From positions 1,544,430 through 1,608,429 of the forward strand of contig NZ_KQ483358.1 of assembly GCF_001432305.1 (NCBI RefSeq): a stretch of 64,000 bases of DNA, in the 5' to 3' direction. This DNA is from Curvibacter sp. PAE-UM (GTDB lineage: Bacteria; Pseudomonadota; Gammaproteobacteria; Burkholderiales; Burkholderiaceae_C). Position 1 is the stretch's first letter. Each line of letters starts with the position of its first letter. The position numbers were made by a program, and so were the translations under genes. Positions 1 to 9,127 of this stretch are shown one piece after another. The notes beneath the pieces are model-generated. The model had not been told where the DNA came from. It ran no database searches and saw only the letters and a list, made by a program, of their open reading frames with translations.

Positions 1-333
1 GCGGTCGCCCTCCACCACCTCGATGGTCGGCCCCGGGCTCTGGCCGTTGTAGCCCCACAGGTGTGCCTTCATGCCCGGCGCGATCTCGCGCACCACGGGC
101 TCGGCCACCAGGTGGAATTCCTTGACGCCCTGGTTCATGCGCCAGGGCAGGGTCCAGCCGTTGAGCGTGACCACCGGGTTGTAGGGGCGGCCAGTCTGCG
201 GGACCAGCGGCGGCGCGGTGTCGGCTTTGTCCATCAGCACCGGTTCGGGCAGCGCGGCCATGGCTACCTTGCTGACCGAGGCCGCGGCCACGGCGGTGAG
301 GGCGGCGCCGCTGAAAAAATTGCGTCGGTTCAT
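1..333 (-). CDS. Multicopper oxidase, N-terminal part (runs off the window start)
   Basis: Only the first 111 residues are in the window; the gene continues past base 1. The N-terminus has a twin-arginine export signal (MNRRNFFSGAALTAVAAASV). The mature part contains a cupredoxin-like stretch with HLWGYNGQSPGPTIEV, typical of domain 1 of periplasmic multicopper oxidases that oxidise Cu(I) or other metals and phenols. It begins 2 nt after the stop of the TolC-like gene on the same strand, so it is the distal part of the same operon, which suggests copper or metal detoxification. The family is clear; the substrate cannot be told from this fragment. Confidence 0.8.
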   Translation of the reverse strand, partial: MNRRNFFSGAALTAVAAASVSKVAMAALPEPVLMDKADTAPPLVPQTGRPYNPVVTLNGWTLPWRMNQGVKEFHLVAEPVVREIAPGMKAHLWGYNGQSPGPTIEVVEGDR

Positions 334-335
334 TT

Positions 336-1754
336 TCAATGTCCTCCTGCGGCCGGGGCCGCAGCGCTGGTGCTTCCACGCAGCTGGGTGAGCGCCCCAG
401 GCGAGGTGGCGGTCAGGGTGAGTTGCAGGTCGGCGTCGGCCAGCCAGAAGTCGCGCTGGGCTTCCAGCGCCTGGTTCACGCTCAGGCTTTGCTGGCGGAT
501 CTCGCCCAGCAGGTCCCAGACGCTGGAGAGCATGCCGTTGTAGCGCAGCAGCATTTCATCACCGATGAAACGCCGCAGTGGCACCACTTCCTCGCGGTAA
601 TGACGTGCCAGGTCGTATGCCGTACGCCAGCCGAAGTAGGCTTCGCGGGCCTCGCTGCGCGCCAGCACGGCCACGTTGCGCACGCGCACAGCCGACTGCA
701 GGTAGAGCGCCTCGGCCCGGGCGTTGCGTGCGCTGCCCCCGTCGAAGATCGGCAGCGGCAGCTCCAGCTCCCAGCCATGCTTCTGTTCGCGCTCGCCGGC
801 GCCGTCCACGGTGCTGCTGTGCTTGTAGGCCAGCGTCATGCCGTCCAGGTACCCCGTGGCCTTCACCAGGCCCAGGGAGTCGGCGACCCAGCCGGTCTCG
901 GTGACGGCCAGGCGCACGTCCAGGCGCTCGCGCAACGCACGGGCTTCCACGTCGTTCTGCGCGGGGGGCCTGGCGGGCATGTCGGGCAGGCGGGGGCTGA
1001 GGGTGAACTGAGCCTGCACCCCCCACAGCCCCAGCAGGCGTGTGAGCTTCTCGCGCTCGCCGTGGGCGCGCTGCTGCGCGCGCGCCACCTGGGCCGCAGC
1101 GTCGGCCACCAACACCTGCTCGCGCGCCTGTTGCAGTTTGCTGAAGTTGCCCACGCGGGTCATGCGCCGGGCCAGCTCGGCGCCGGCTTCGGCAGCGTCC
1201 TGGACGTCGCGCAGATAACGCAGGCTCTGCTCGGCCGCCACGGCGTTGATCCAGGCCTTGCGTACCTCGGTGGCCAGGCGGGCGATGTCCTGGGCCGCCT
1301 GCAGCTTGGCCAGTTCGTGCTGGCGGCTCTGCCACTCGCTCTTCCAGGGCAGGAAGAGCAGGCCCACCAGATCGAAGCGCAGGGCGCGTTCGATCTCGCG
1401 CTTGTCGCCTTCGGCCAGCTCGGCGATGGAGAAATGCGGGTTGGGCAGCCGGCCGGCCTGTACGCGCAGCGCGTCGCTGAGGTCCAGCGTGACCAGCGCC
1501 TGCTGCACGGCCGGGCTGCCCAGCAGCGCGATGCGCACGGCGTTTTCGGCGCTGAGCGGCTGCCTGAGCAGTTCGGCGACCACGGCTTCGTGGTCCTTGC
1601 CGGGGCGTTGCAGCTCCACCGCCACACCGGCCGTGCGGCCCTCGGTGAGTTGCTGCACATCGGCCAGGTTCTTTTCGGGCGCCAGCGTGGCGCAGCCGGA
1701 CAGCAGCAAGGCGGCCAGGGCCAGGCTGCTGTGGTGCAAGGGGCGGCGTTTCAT
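336..1754 (-). CDS. TolC-family outer-membrane efflux lipoprotein
   Basis: This 472-residue protein starts with a lipoprotein signal (LALAALLLSGC). The long alpha-helical body rich in Ala, Arg and Gln has the two-fold repeated architecture of outer-membrane efflux channels such as CusC and CzcC. The start at 1754 was chosen because it directly precedes the signal peptide and overlaps the stop of the upstream small gene as ATGA; the frame is open further upstream, but that part looks like shadow. It lies between a small exported protein and a multicopper oxidase, a common order in copper-efflux operons. Channel function is known for the family; copper specificity is inferred from context. Confidence 0.85.
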   Translation of the reverse strand: MKRRPLHHSSLALAALLLSGCATLAPEKNLADVQQLTEGRTAGVAVELQRPGKDHEAVVAELLRQPLSAENAVRIALLGSPAVQQALVTLDLSDALRVQAGRLPNPHFSIAELAEGDKREIERALRFDLVGLLFLPWKSEWQSRQHELAKLQAAQDIARLATEVRKAWINAVAAEQSLRYLRDVQDAAEAGAELARRMTRVGNFSKLQQAREQVLVADAAAQVARAQQRAHGEREKLTRLLGLWGVQAQFTLSPRLPDMPARPPAQNDVEARALRERLDVRLAVTETGWVADSLGLVKATGYLDGMTLAYKHSSTVDGAGEREQKHGWELELPLPIFDGGSARNARAEALYLQSAVRVRNVAVLARSEAREAYFGWRTAYDLARHYREEVVPLRRFIGDEMLLRYNGMLSSVWDLLGEIRQQSLSVNQALEAQRDFWLADADLQLTLTATSPGALTQLRGSTSAAAPAAGGH

Positions 1755-2044
1755 CGCGGTGCCTCCGGTGGCGGCTTGGCTGCGGCAGGGGCCGGTGGCT
1801 GTGCCTTTTCCCACTTGACGATGTCCCTGTGACCGCGCGGGTACTGGCCGACCGCCGCATTGGCGGCCTTCCAGTCCTGCACCTCCTGGACCAGCGCGCT
1901 GGCACCCACGGGCGCCATGGGCTGGTAGCGCAGGGGGGATGCGCTGGCCTGCGGCCTGGCAGCCGCAGCCGCCTGCTGCGGCACGGTCTGCGCCGCACCC
2001 AGCAAGGGAGCGGACAGCGCCAGCAGCGCAAAAAAATGTTTCAT
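1751..2044 (-). CDS. Small exported protein of the metal-efflux operon
   Basis: This 97-residue protein has a clear Sec signal peptide (MKHFFALLALSAPLLGAAQ), an Ala/Pro/Gln-rich mature part and a proline-rich tail. It contains WKAANAAVGQYPRGHRDIVKWE, similar in style to small periplasmic proteins encoded just before TolC-type channels in copper operons. The ATG at 2044 is preferred over one 15 nt upstream because the signal peptide begins there. The stop overlaps the start of the TolC-like gene by 4 nt, so the two are translationally coupled. No biochemical function can be assigned. Confidence 0.7.
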   Translation of the reverse strand: MKHFFALLALSAPLLGAAQTVPQQAAAAARPQASASPLRYQPMAPVGASALVQEVQDWKAANAAVGQYPRGHRDIVKWEKAQPPAPAAAKPPPEAPR

Positions 2045-2132
2045 GAAAGTCTCCTGCACAGCCTGAAAAACAGGTCACGCGCACACAGCCACCGGCTTGC
2101 AGCCTGCTGCGGACGCACCTAGGGTGTCAGGG

Positions 2133-2516
2133 TCAGGAAATAGGCGGCTTGAAACCGGGCGCGCGTTCGGCGCTGGCGTGCAGGACCGCATGTGTGTGCG
2201 GTGCGACCGTGGGCAGTGCGGCTGCCGTGACCAAGGGGAGAAGACTGGTCAATGCCACCGAGTGGCAGATCTGGCAGACCGTGCAACTGGCGCAGTCGCC
2301 ACCGGCATGGCTGCTGTCGTCTACGCCAGTCGGGGCGGCGTGGGCGTCACCCGCATGTTCGTGACAAGGCTGCGCTTCATGCTGGCCTTGGTGCATGGAT
2401 TCAGCGGCATGCACGCTGCTCAGCGCTCCCGAAACCTTCTCCATCGCCATGACATCACCCACCCAGCCACGCAGGGGCAGCAGGGCGATCATGAGGGCGA
2501 GCAGCAGCATGCGCAT
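2133..2516 (-). CDS. Small Cys/His-rich exported protein, CzcI/CopL-like
   Basis: This protein of about 127 residues begins with a hydrophobic signal (MRMLLLALMIALLPLRGWVG). A His-rich segment follows (MHQGQHEAQPCHEHAGDAHA) and then a Cys cluster (CASCTVCQIC), the layout of small metal-sensing or metal-buffering proteins placed at the head of efflux operons. A similar arrangement is seen in the protein at 58778. It stops 88 nt before the next gene of the operon and is probably its first gene. The start at 2516 sits at the signal peptide; an upstream ATG at 2576 is less likely. Metal binding is inferred from composition. Confidence 0.65.
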   Translation of the reverse strand: MRMLLLALMIALLPLRGWVGDVMAMEKVSGALSSVHAAESMHQGQHEAQPCHEHAGDAHAAPTGVDDSSHAGGDCASCTVCQICHSVALTSLLPLVTAAALPTVAPHTHAVLHASAERAPGFKPPIS

Positions 2517-2747
2517 GGTCCGGATGATACGGCCTGGGGCTGGAAAGTTCCTGCCAGCGGCCCGCCAAGACCACAAATTGAACCTTGATTTGCATCAAGT
2601 ATTCATGTTCAAGCCAGCCTGGGTGTGGATTAGTTCATTGACGCCCCGGTGAATGGGCCTTACGCTGTCTTCATTGAGTCGACGCGGTTTCACCGTGCAT
2701 GTGAGTGCGATCAGGGAGTGGTCTGCCAGCTGGAGTTTCCATTTCCC

Positions 2748-4361
2748 ATGAACCATACAGAATCAAGCTCGTTTGCGAATTCGTCAGGCAGTTCGGCGCA
2801 AGCCCTGCTGGGCGACAAGATCATGTTGGCCGCCATCGGCCTGAGCGCCCTGGCCGCCGTGGTGCTGGGCGCGAGCTTCGTCGAATCAGGCATGGCCTGG
2901 ATTTCCTCAGTCGTCCTGGTGGCGGCCGCCCTGGGCGTGTACGCCACAGCCAAGGGCACGCTGACCTCGAGTCTGGCGCTGGCGGTCATCCAGTCGCTCT
3001 TCGTCGCGCTGCACATCGACCTGGCACGCGGCATGACCGAGCTGCACTTCGGTGTGTTCGTCACGCTGGCGCTGCTGCTGGTCTATCTGGACTGGCGCCC
3101 CATCGTGGTGTCGGCGCTGACCTTTGCCGTGCACCACGTCCTCTTCGACCGCCTGCAGGCGGCCGGTTTCGGCCTGTACTGCCTGACCGAACCCAATTTC
3201 GGGCTGGTGGTGATCCACGCCGTGTACGTGGTGATCCAGACGGCGCTGGAAGTGGTGCTGGCCGTCATGATGGGTCGCACGGCGCGCGAAGGTATCGAGC
3301 TGGGCCAGCTGGTGTCGGCGGTGGATCGTCCGGATGGCATTGCGCTGGACATCGTGGATCAGGTGCCAGTGACGACGCCGGCCGCCCAGACGCTCAAGTC
3401 CACGCTCCAGCGCATGCAAACCGCGGTATCAGCGGTGCGTTCCTCGGCCAGCAGCATGGACGTGGCCTGCGCCGAGATCGCTTCCGGCAACCACGACCTC
3501 TCGGCTCGTACGGAGAGCCAGGCCAGCGCGCTGCAGCAGACGGCGGCTTCCATGGAGCAACTGGGCGCCACCGTCAAACAGAACGCTGACAACGCCAAAC
3601 AGGCCAATCAGCTGGCGCAGAGCGCGAGCACGGTGGCCGTGAAGGGCGGCGAAGTGGTGACCCAGGTGGTGGACACCATGAAAGGCATCAATGATTCGAG
3701 CAGGAAGATTGCCGACATCATCAGCGTGATCGACGGCATCGCCTTCCAGACCAACATCCTGGCGCTCAACGCGGCCGTGGAAGCCGCGCGCGCGGGTGAG
3801 CAGGGCCGCGGTTTTGCCGTGGTGGCCTCAGAGGTGCGCTCGCTGGCCGGCCGCAGTGCCGAGGCCGCCAAGGAGATCAAGACCCTGATCAACGACAGCG
3901 TGGGCCGCGTCGCGCAGGGCACGGCGCTGGTGGACCAGGCCGGCGCCACCATGACCGAAGTGGTGGCCAGCATCCGCCGCGTGACCGACATCATGGGCGA
4001 GATCAGCGCTGCCAGCTCCGAGCAGACCACCGGCGTGGCGCAAGTGGGCGAGGCCGTGACGCAGATCGACCAGGCCACGCAGCAGAACGCCGCGCTGGTC
4101 GAGGAGATGGCGGCCGCGGCCAGCAGCCTGAAAAGCCAGGCCCAGGACCTGGTGCAGGCGGTCAGCGTCTTCAAGATGTCGCAGGGCCAGTCCTCCGGTG
4201 GCGCCCCGGCCCCGGCCCCGGCGCCGCGCTACAGCCCGCCTGCACCCCGTGCGGCTGCTGTGGCCCCGCGCCGTGTGGCCGCGACACCTGCACCGGCCGC
4301 ACGGCCTGCGCTGGCCCCGGCCAGCAAGGCGGGTGGTGGTGACGACTGGGAGAGTTTCTAG
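2748..4361 (+). CDS. Methyl-accepting chemotaxis protein
   Basis: A 537-residue chemoreceptor. Residues about 25-175 hold five or six hydrophobic segments with only short loops, so it has a membrane-embedded rather than a periplasmic sensor. The cytoplasmic coiled coil carries the invariant hairpin tip ([20 protein letters not shown], about residues 331-350) that contacts CheA and CheW. A Pro/Ala-rich linker leads to a C-terminal DDWESF, resembling the tethering pentapeptide for CheR and CheB. The start at 2748 precedes MNHTESS. The stop overlaps that of the convergent GGDEF-EAL gene. The ligand is unknown. Confidence 0.93.
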   Translation: MNHTESSSFANSSGSSAQALLGDKIMLAAIGLSALAAVVLGASFVESGMAWISSVVLVAAALGVYATAKGTLTSSLALAVIQSLFVALHIDLARGMTELHFGVFVTLALLLVYLDWRPIVVSALTFAVHHVLFDRLQAAGFGLYCLTEPNFGLVVIHAVYVVIQTALEVVLAVMMGRTAREGIELGQLVSAVDRPDGIALDIVDQVPVTTPAAQTLKSTLQRMQTAVSAVRSSASSMDVACAEIASGNHDLSARTESQASALQQTAASMEQLGATVKQNADNAKQANQLAQSASTVAVKGGEVVTQVVDTMKGINDSSRKIADIISVIDGIAFQTNILALNAAVEAARAGEQGRGFAVVASEVRSLAGRSAEAAKEIKTLINDSVGRVAQGTALVDQAGATMTEVVASIRRVTDIMGEISAASSEQTTGVAQVGEAVTQIDQATQQNAALVEEMAAAASSLKSQAQDLVQAVSVFKMSQGQSSGGAPAPAPAPRYSPPAPRAAAVAPRRVAATPAPAARPALAPASKAGGGDDWESF

Positions 4362-7126
4362 GCCACTGCCCTGAGCAGGCGCTCGATGTCCTGGGCAGGA
4401 ACCGGCCGCGAGTACAGGTAACCCTGGGCGGCATCGCAGCCAAAGGTCTGCAGGCGGCGGCGAATGTCGTCGGTTTCCACACCTTCGGCGATGGTCTTGA
4501 GGTTCAGGCTGCGTGCCATCTGGATGATGGCGCGCACGATGGCCTCGTCGTCCGGATCGGTGGCCAGGTCGCGCACGAAACTCTGGTCGATCTTGAGCTT
4601 GTCGATGTCCAGGCGCTTGAGGTAGGACAGGCTGGAGTAGCCGGTACCGAAATCGTCGATGGCCAGCTTCACGCCCATCTGCTTGAGCTGGCGCACGCTG
4701 GTGAGCACGCTCTCCACGTTCTGGAGCAGGATGGATTCGGTCAGCTCCAGCTCCAGCAGCTGCGGCGCCAGGCCGGATTCGGCCAGCGCGCGTGACACGG
4801 ACTGTTCCACATTGCCGCGCTTGAACTGGATGGCCGAGAGATTGACCGCCATGGTCAGCGCTGGCAGGCCTGCCCGTTGCCATGCCATGGCCTGCGCGCA
4901 GGCCTGGCGCAGCACCCAGTCGCCCATGGGAACGATCAGGCCGCTTTCCTCGGCCACGCCGATGAAGCGCCCCGGCGCCACCAGGCCAAGCTCGGGGTGC
5001 ATCCAGCGGATCAAGGCTTCCACCCCGGTCAGCGCGCCGCTGGTCAGCTCGTACTGGGGCTGGTAATGCAGCACGAACTCCTGACGTTCCAGGGCGTGGC
5101 GCAGACCGTTGCGCATGAGCAGGTGCTCGCCGGCCTCGGCATCCATGGTGGGGTCGAAGAAATGGTAGGTGTTGCGGCCGGACTCCTTGGAGCGGTACAT
5201 CGCGAGATCGGCCTTCTTGCGCAGGGTCTCGAAGTCGCGTCCGTCGTCCGGCGCGATGGCCACGCCCAGGGAAGCGGATGAGGCCAGATCCTGCGTGTCG
5301 ATCCGCAGGGGTTCCTGCAGCCGCTCCATGATCTTCATGACGATGGCCTGGACGACCTCGCTGTCGGGCAGGTCGCGCAGGACCAGCAGGAATTCGTCAC
5401 CGCCCTGGCGGCTGATGGTGTCACTGTCGCGCACGCAGCTGCGCAGGCGGCGTGCCACTTCCTTGAGGAATTCGTCGCCCGCCGCGTGGCCCAGGGTGTC
5501 GTTGATGGACTTGAAGTTGTCCAGGTCCAGGTAGACCAGTGCTACCTTGGTGTTGCTGCGTTCGGCCTGGGCCATGGCCTGCTCGAAGCGGTCCTGCACC
5601 AGGAGGCGGTTGGGCAGACCGGTCAGGGTGTCGTGGTAGGCCAGGTACTCGATGCGCTGCTCTGCACTTTTGCGGTCGGTGATGTCCGAGCCGATACCGC
5701 GGTAGCCGGTGAAGATGCCCTGTTCGTCGAACATGGGGACACCACTGATGGAGAAGGTCCGCAGTTCACCCTCCATGGTGCGGACCTGGTAGACGAAGTT
5801 GCGGAAGGGCTCGTGGCGGTCGAGCATGGCGCGATGCTCTGCCCATTGCTCATCACTGACGCCGACGATGGGCATTTCCCAGCGCGTCCAGCCCAGGTAG
5901 GTGTCCACTCCGGTCTTGTCCAGTCCCCGTGACATGAGGGTGAAACGGTAGCGGGTGTCCTGCTCCCAATACCAGTCGGTCGACATCTCGGCCAGGCTGC
6001 GAAAGCGCGTTTCGCTGTCCTGCAGGTGCTGGCGCTGCTCGTCCTGCGCTTGCACCATCCTGTTGAAGGTCTGGACCAGGGCGCCGATTTCGCCGCTGGC
6101 GGGCAGCCGGAGCTGACGGGCCTCGCCTTGCTTGTGCTGCAGTTCACGCACATGCTGCGTCAGCGCCCCCAGGGGTGCCAGCGCCTTGCGCATGACCAGC
6201 CAGATCAGCAGCACGACCACCGCCGTGCCCGCAGCAATGGCCAGCAACAGGAAGCTGCGAGCCTGCTGCAGCGGTTCGGTGGCCTCGCTGACGGGCAGGT
6301 TCATGCTGAGGATCCAGGGCACGGTGCTCAGGTGCTTGAAGCTGGTGATGACCTCGACATCGCGCGAATTGGTGACGGTGTCGCTGCCTTCGAAGCCCTC
6401 GATCGCACGGTCCACCAGCGGGTTGAGTCCTGGCAGGACGATGGGCTGGAGGATGCGCGTGGGATTGCGGTTGGAGATGAAGATCCGGTCCTTGGTGAAC
6501 AGCGAAACGTAGCCGGTCTGGCCGAGCTTGAAGTCATTGAGGTCGGAGAGGAAGTTGCGACCCAGCAGTTCGATGCTGCCATGCAGGCGGCCGACCATGG
6601 CGCCCTGGGCATTGAACAGCGGGATGGCCATGGTGATGACCGGCCGTCCCATGGCCCGGACCGAGGTGAAGGGCTTGGAGATATAGGGCTGGCGGGTTTC
6701 GGTCACTACCTTGAAGACCTCCAGGCCGGAAACATCCCGTCCGCGCCGACCGGGAATGTAGGGCGATTCGGCCACGACGCGCCCCTGCGCATCGATGAGC
6801 AGGATGCCATTGGTGAAGAACGCCTTCAGGCTGGTTTTCTGGTCCAGGAACTCCTGCGCCAGCTGCGGCTTGTGCAGTGCCTGCAGGGGCACTTGTGTGG
6901 CCACCTGGGCCAGCACGGCCTGGCTCTGGCGCAGCTTGTCGTCGATGGTGTCGGCCAGGGTGCTGGCCAGGACGAACTGCTCGTGGTACAGGTTCTGGCG
7001 AAAGCTCTGGTCGAAATGGCGCAGGACCAGCCAGGTCAACAGGCTGGCAAAGCCGATGAAGAGCAGGGCGACGGCAAGCACCACCCGGGTCTTGAGGCTG
7101 GACTGTCGAAACCAGGTCAGACGCAT
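4358..7126 (-). CDS. Diguanylate cyclase/phosphodiesterase with dCache, HAMP-like and PAS domains
   Basis: A 922-residue membrane protein. TM1 lies at about residues 15-36, a periplasmic Cache-type sensor at 40-290, TM2 near 295-315, then a HAMP-like linker and a PAS domain (about 375-495). GGDEF is intact at 574-578 with RQGGDEF, and EAL at 703-705 (GVEALIRW) is followed by the usual [14 protein letters not shown]. Both catalytic signatures look intact, so it could make or degrade cyclic di-GMP; which activity dominates cannot be read here. It is a single gene, convergent with and overlapping the chemoreceptor gene by 4 nt. Confidence 0.93.
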   Translation of the reverse strand: MRLTWFRQSSLKTRVVLAVALLFIGFASLLTWLVLRHFDQSFRQNLYHEQFVLASTLADTIDDKLRQSQAVLAQVATQVPLQALHKPQLAQEFLDQKTSLKAFFTNGILLIDAQGRVVAESPYIPGRRGRDVSGLEVFKVVTETRQPYISKPFTSVRAMGRPVITMAIPLFNAQGAMVGRLHGSIELLGRNFLSDLNDFKLGQTGYVSLFTKDRIFISNRNPTRILQPIVLPGLNPLVDRAIEGFEGSDTVTNSRDVEVITSFKHLSTVPWILSMNLPVSEATEPLQQARSFLLLAIAAGTAVVVLLIWLVMRKALAPLGALTQHVRELQHKQGEARQLRLPASGEIGALVQTFNRMVQAQDEQRQHLQDSETRFRSLAEMSTDWYWEQDTRYRFTLMSRGLDKTGVDTYLGWTRWEMPIVGVSDEQWAEHRAMLDRHEPFRNFVYQVRTMEGELRTFSISGVPMFDEQGIFTGYRGIGSDITDRKSAEQRIEYLAYHDTLTGLPNRLLVQDRFEQAMAQAERSNTKVALVYLDLDNFKSINDTLGHAAGDEFLKEVARRLRSCVRDSDTISRQGGDEFLLVLRDLPDSEVVQAIVMKIMERLQEPLRIDTQDLASSASLGVAIAPDDGRDFETLRKKADLAMYRSKESGRNTYHFFDPTMDAEAGEHLLMRNGLRHALERQEFVLHYQPQYELTSGALTGVEALIRWMHPELGLVAPGRFIGVAEESGLIVPMGDWVLRQACAQAMAWQRAGLPALTMAVNLSAIQFKRGNVEQSVSRALAESGLAPQLLELELTESILLQNVESVLTSVRQLKQMGVKLAIDDFGTGYSSLSYLKRLDIDKLKIDQSFVRDLATDPDDEAIVRAIIQMARSLNLKTIAEGVETDDIRRRLQTFGCDAAQGYLYSRPVPAQDIERLLRAVA

Positions 7127-7160
7127 GGCCTATATATACCGCGATTCCGGCGTCCAGCAC

Positions 7161-7925
7161 TCAGGGTCTGACGCCGGGGGCCTCCAGGGGCAGGCCGCGG
7201 GCGCGAACTCCGAGGAAAAGTTCCAGTTCCACCAGTTCTCTTGCGCCCAGCGGCCAGGCTTGGGCGCGCACCCCGCTCAGGCAGTTGCGCAGGCGGCGCT
7301 GCAGCGAGCCCAGGCCCTGCCATTCGAGCCGGTACTGCGGGTAGCTGGTGGGATGGCCCTGCGGGATGGTGGTGCCGCCCAGGCGCTGGCCCCAGCGCTG
7401 GTCATGGCATTGTGCGCAGGAGAGGTCCAGCTGCCCCAGGCGTTGCGCATACAGCTGGCGGCCGCGTTCGAGGTGCGACTGCAGGCGCACATCCGCGGGC
7501 GGGGTGATGGGCAGGCCGCGCGACTGCAGCGCCACCAGGCTTTCCAGGGCCAGCAGTTCCTCGCTCTCCAGTTTCCAGGGGGCGGCCCGCTGCTGCGACT
7601 GCCGGCAGCGGTTGATGCGCTGCGCCAGGTTGACGGGGCCCTGCGTGGGCGTGTCGAAGGCTGGGTAACGCGTCGCTACACCGCGCAGGCTGCTCACGTC
7701 GCCATGGCAGCTGGCGCAGGATTTGCCGCTGGCCCCCGCGGCTTGCTGCCACAGCTGCGCGCCCTGCTGGACCCACAGCATGGCCGGGTTGCGTGCATCG
7801 TCGCGTTGCATGGCCTGCACGGCGGGCCCCATGAACTCGAAGTCGGAACGACGCTGGGCCTCGGGGATCTGCGCGTGCAGTGACGGCGCCAGCAGCACCA
7901 GCAGGAAACGGCAACGCCACCTCAT
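7161..7925 (-). CDS. soxA: Sulfur-oxidation c-type cytochrome SoxA (di-haem)
   Basis: This 254-residue exported cytochrome has two CxxCH haem sites (CASCH at 70-74 and CAQCH at 170-174). The late cysteine in RLRNCLSGVR (Cys215) matches the position of the SoxA active-site cysteine. SoxA pairs with SoxX to oxidatively attach thiosulfate sulfur to the SoxY carrier cysteine in the periplasm. It is the last gene of a six-gene operon; its start overlaps the soxZ stop as ATGA. No soxB or soxCD is seen in the window, so the pathway here is partial. Confidence 0.9.
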   Translation of the reverse strand: MRWRCRFLLVLLAPSLHAQIPEAQRRSDFEFMGPAVQAMQRDDARNPAMLWVQQGAQLWQQAAGASGKSCASCHGDVSSLRGVATRYPAFDTPTQGPVNLAQRINRCRQSQQRAAPWKLESEELLALESLVALQSRGLPITPPADVRLQSHLERGRQLYAQRLGQLDLSCAQCHDQRWGQRLGGTTIPQGHPTSYPQYRLEWQGLGSLQRRLRNCLSGVRAQAWPLGARELVELELFLGVRARGLPLEAPGVRP

Positions 7926-8245
7926 GCGACGCTGATCGCCACGCTCTCGCTGTGACGGAAACCCTGATCGCCTTCCCAGGTGAAGCGTAGCGTGCCGCTG
8001 GCCGTGGCCACGGTGTGAAAGGCGACCAGCGGGTTGGCGGCAATGGCAGCCGACAGCTCTGCGCTGAAGACCAGTTCCTCGTTGTAGTGACAGCTGAAGC
8101 GCTGGATGATGTTGCGCGCCAGCCGCTGGCCGTCGGCGCCGGGCCGAAAGCCCGACTCCATCGGGTGGCCGATGATGGTGCTGATCTCGATCACCTCGCC
8201 GCGGCGCGCGGTCTTGGGAACCTTGATGAGGGTGCGCACCGTCAT
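7922..8245 (-). CDS. soxZ: Sulfur carrier complex subunit SoxZ
   Basis: A 107-residue single-domain beta-sandwich protein with RTLIKVPKTARRGEVIEIST near the N-terminus and HPMESGFRPGADG, both characteristic of SoxZ, the partner that holds SoxY in the thiosulfate carrier complex. It has no signal peptide, as usual, because it is co-exported with Tat-dependent SoxY. The start at 8245 is preferred to an upstream ATG at 8263, since MTVRTLIK fits the family and gives ATGA overlap with soxY. Confidence 0.9.
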   Translation of the reverse strand: MTVRTLIKVPKTARRGEVIEISTIIGHPMESGFRPGADGQRLARNIIQRFSCHYNEELVFSAELSAAIAANPLVAFHTVATASGTLRFTWEGDQGFRHSESVAISVA

Positions 8246-8697
8246 TCGATCTCCTCCAGGCAAGCCGCCAGCGTGACGATCACCTCGATCGTGTGCTGCC
8301 AGTAGCTGCCGTCGCTCAAACGCGCCACCGCACTGAGTTTTTGCGTGGTGGCCAGGCGCATGCGCGTGGCGACGCTGGCGCGGCCGGCGCGCGGACCCAG
8401 CGTGAAACGCACCACATCGGGCTGCGGGTTGCGCTGGTTGAAGACGGCGATGGCCACCACATGGTCGGCTGCCGTCATGGGGCTGTCCACCTGCACGGCC
8501 AGCGGCACGGTGTTGCCGTTGTCCACCAGCGGGGCGATGTCGAGTTTCACCCGCCCGGTCTGCACCGCAGCGCCGCCGGTCCAGGCACGAATGGCCTCGT
8601 CCAGCTGGTCGGCGGCGTGGGCCGGGCGCAGCAGCAGCCAGCCGCCCAGGCCGGCGCCGGAATGCAGCAACTGGCGACGTGTGGTGGCAGGGTTCAT
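8242..8697 (-). CDS. soxY: SoxY-like sulfur carrier subunit with atypical C-terminus
   Basis: A 151-residue protein with a Tat signal (TRRQLLHSGAGLGGWLLL) followed by a SoxY-type domain. Canonical SoxY ends in GGCGG, whose cysteine carries the sulfur intermediates on a flexible arm. Here the protein ends TLAACLEEIE: one cysteine (Cys146) is kept, but the flanking glycines are Ala and Leu and five residues follow it. That could change arm flexibility or substrate. It sits 1 nt after soxX and overlaps soxZ. Identity as a SoxY homologue is secure; thiosulfate chemistry is not. Confidence 0.85.
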   Translation of the reverse strand: MNPATTRRQLLHSGAGLGGWLLLRPAHAADQLDEAIRAWTGGAAVQTGRVKLDIAPLVDNGNTVPLAVQVDSPMTAADHVVAIAVFNQRNPQPDVVRFTLGPRAGRASVATRMRLATTQKLSAVARLSDGSYWQHTIEVIVTLAACLEEIE

Positions 8698-8698
8698 T

Positions 8699-9127
8699 TC
8701 AATCCTTCAGCGTGGTGAGATAGGCCACCACGTCCTCGACCTGCTGGGCATTCAGGATGGGCCGGCCTTCCCAGGCGCGGCCCACGCGCGTGAGCCCTTC
8801 GGTCCGGTAGTAGGCCGGCATGATGCTGTCCGGGTTGAGGCGGCGCGGGTCGACCAGGCGCAGGCGCAGCTGCGCTGCGGTCCAGCGTTGGCCGGCGCCG
8901 GCCAGATCGGGCGCCAGATTGCCCTGGAAGCGTTCCTCGGGAATCGGACCTGCATGGCACAGCAGGCACAGGCCGGCCTGGCGGCTGGCGACGATGGTGC
9001 GCCCGCGCGCTGCATCGCCTGCCAGGCCTTCCAAAGCGGCTGGAATGCCGTCACCCACCACGGTCACGGCACCCGCCCCCAGGGGCAGGGCCAGGGCCGT
9101 GGCGGCCGCAAGCCGGCGCAGCATCAT
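8699..9127 (-). CDS. soxX: Sulfur-oxidation c-type cytochrome SoxX
   Basis: A 142-residue exported monohaem cytochrome with a signal peptide, CLLCH haem site at residues 54-58 and a distal Met in NPDSIMPAYY, as in SoxX. It accepts electrons from SoxA. The first of two adjacent ATGs (9127) was chosen because it gives ATGA overlap with the stop of the molybdoenzyme gene, showing coupling to that oxidoreductase. It ends 1 nt before soxY. Confidence 0.88.
   Translation of the reverse strand: MMLRRLAAATALALPLGAGAVTVVGDGIPAALEGLAGDAARGRTIVASRQAGLCLLCHAGPIPEERFQGNLAPDLAGAGQRWTAAQLRLRLVDPRRLNPDSIMPAYYRTEGLTRVGRAWEGRPILNAQQVEDVVAYLTTLKD

Noticed and set aside
559-2031. A 490-codon minus-strand frame overlapping the TolC-like gene
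   Set aside because: Alternate frame of the same strand with Arg/Pro-rich composition; the TolC frame has a signal peptide and clear family features.
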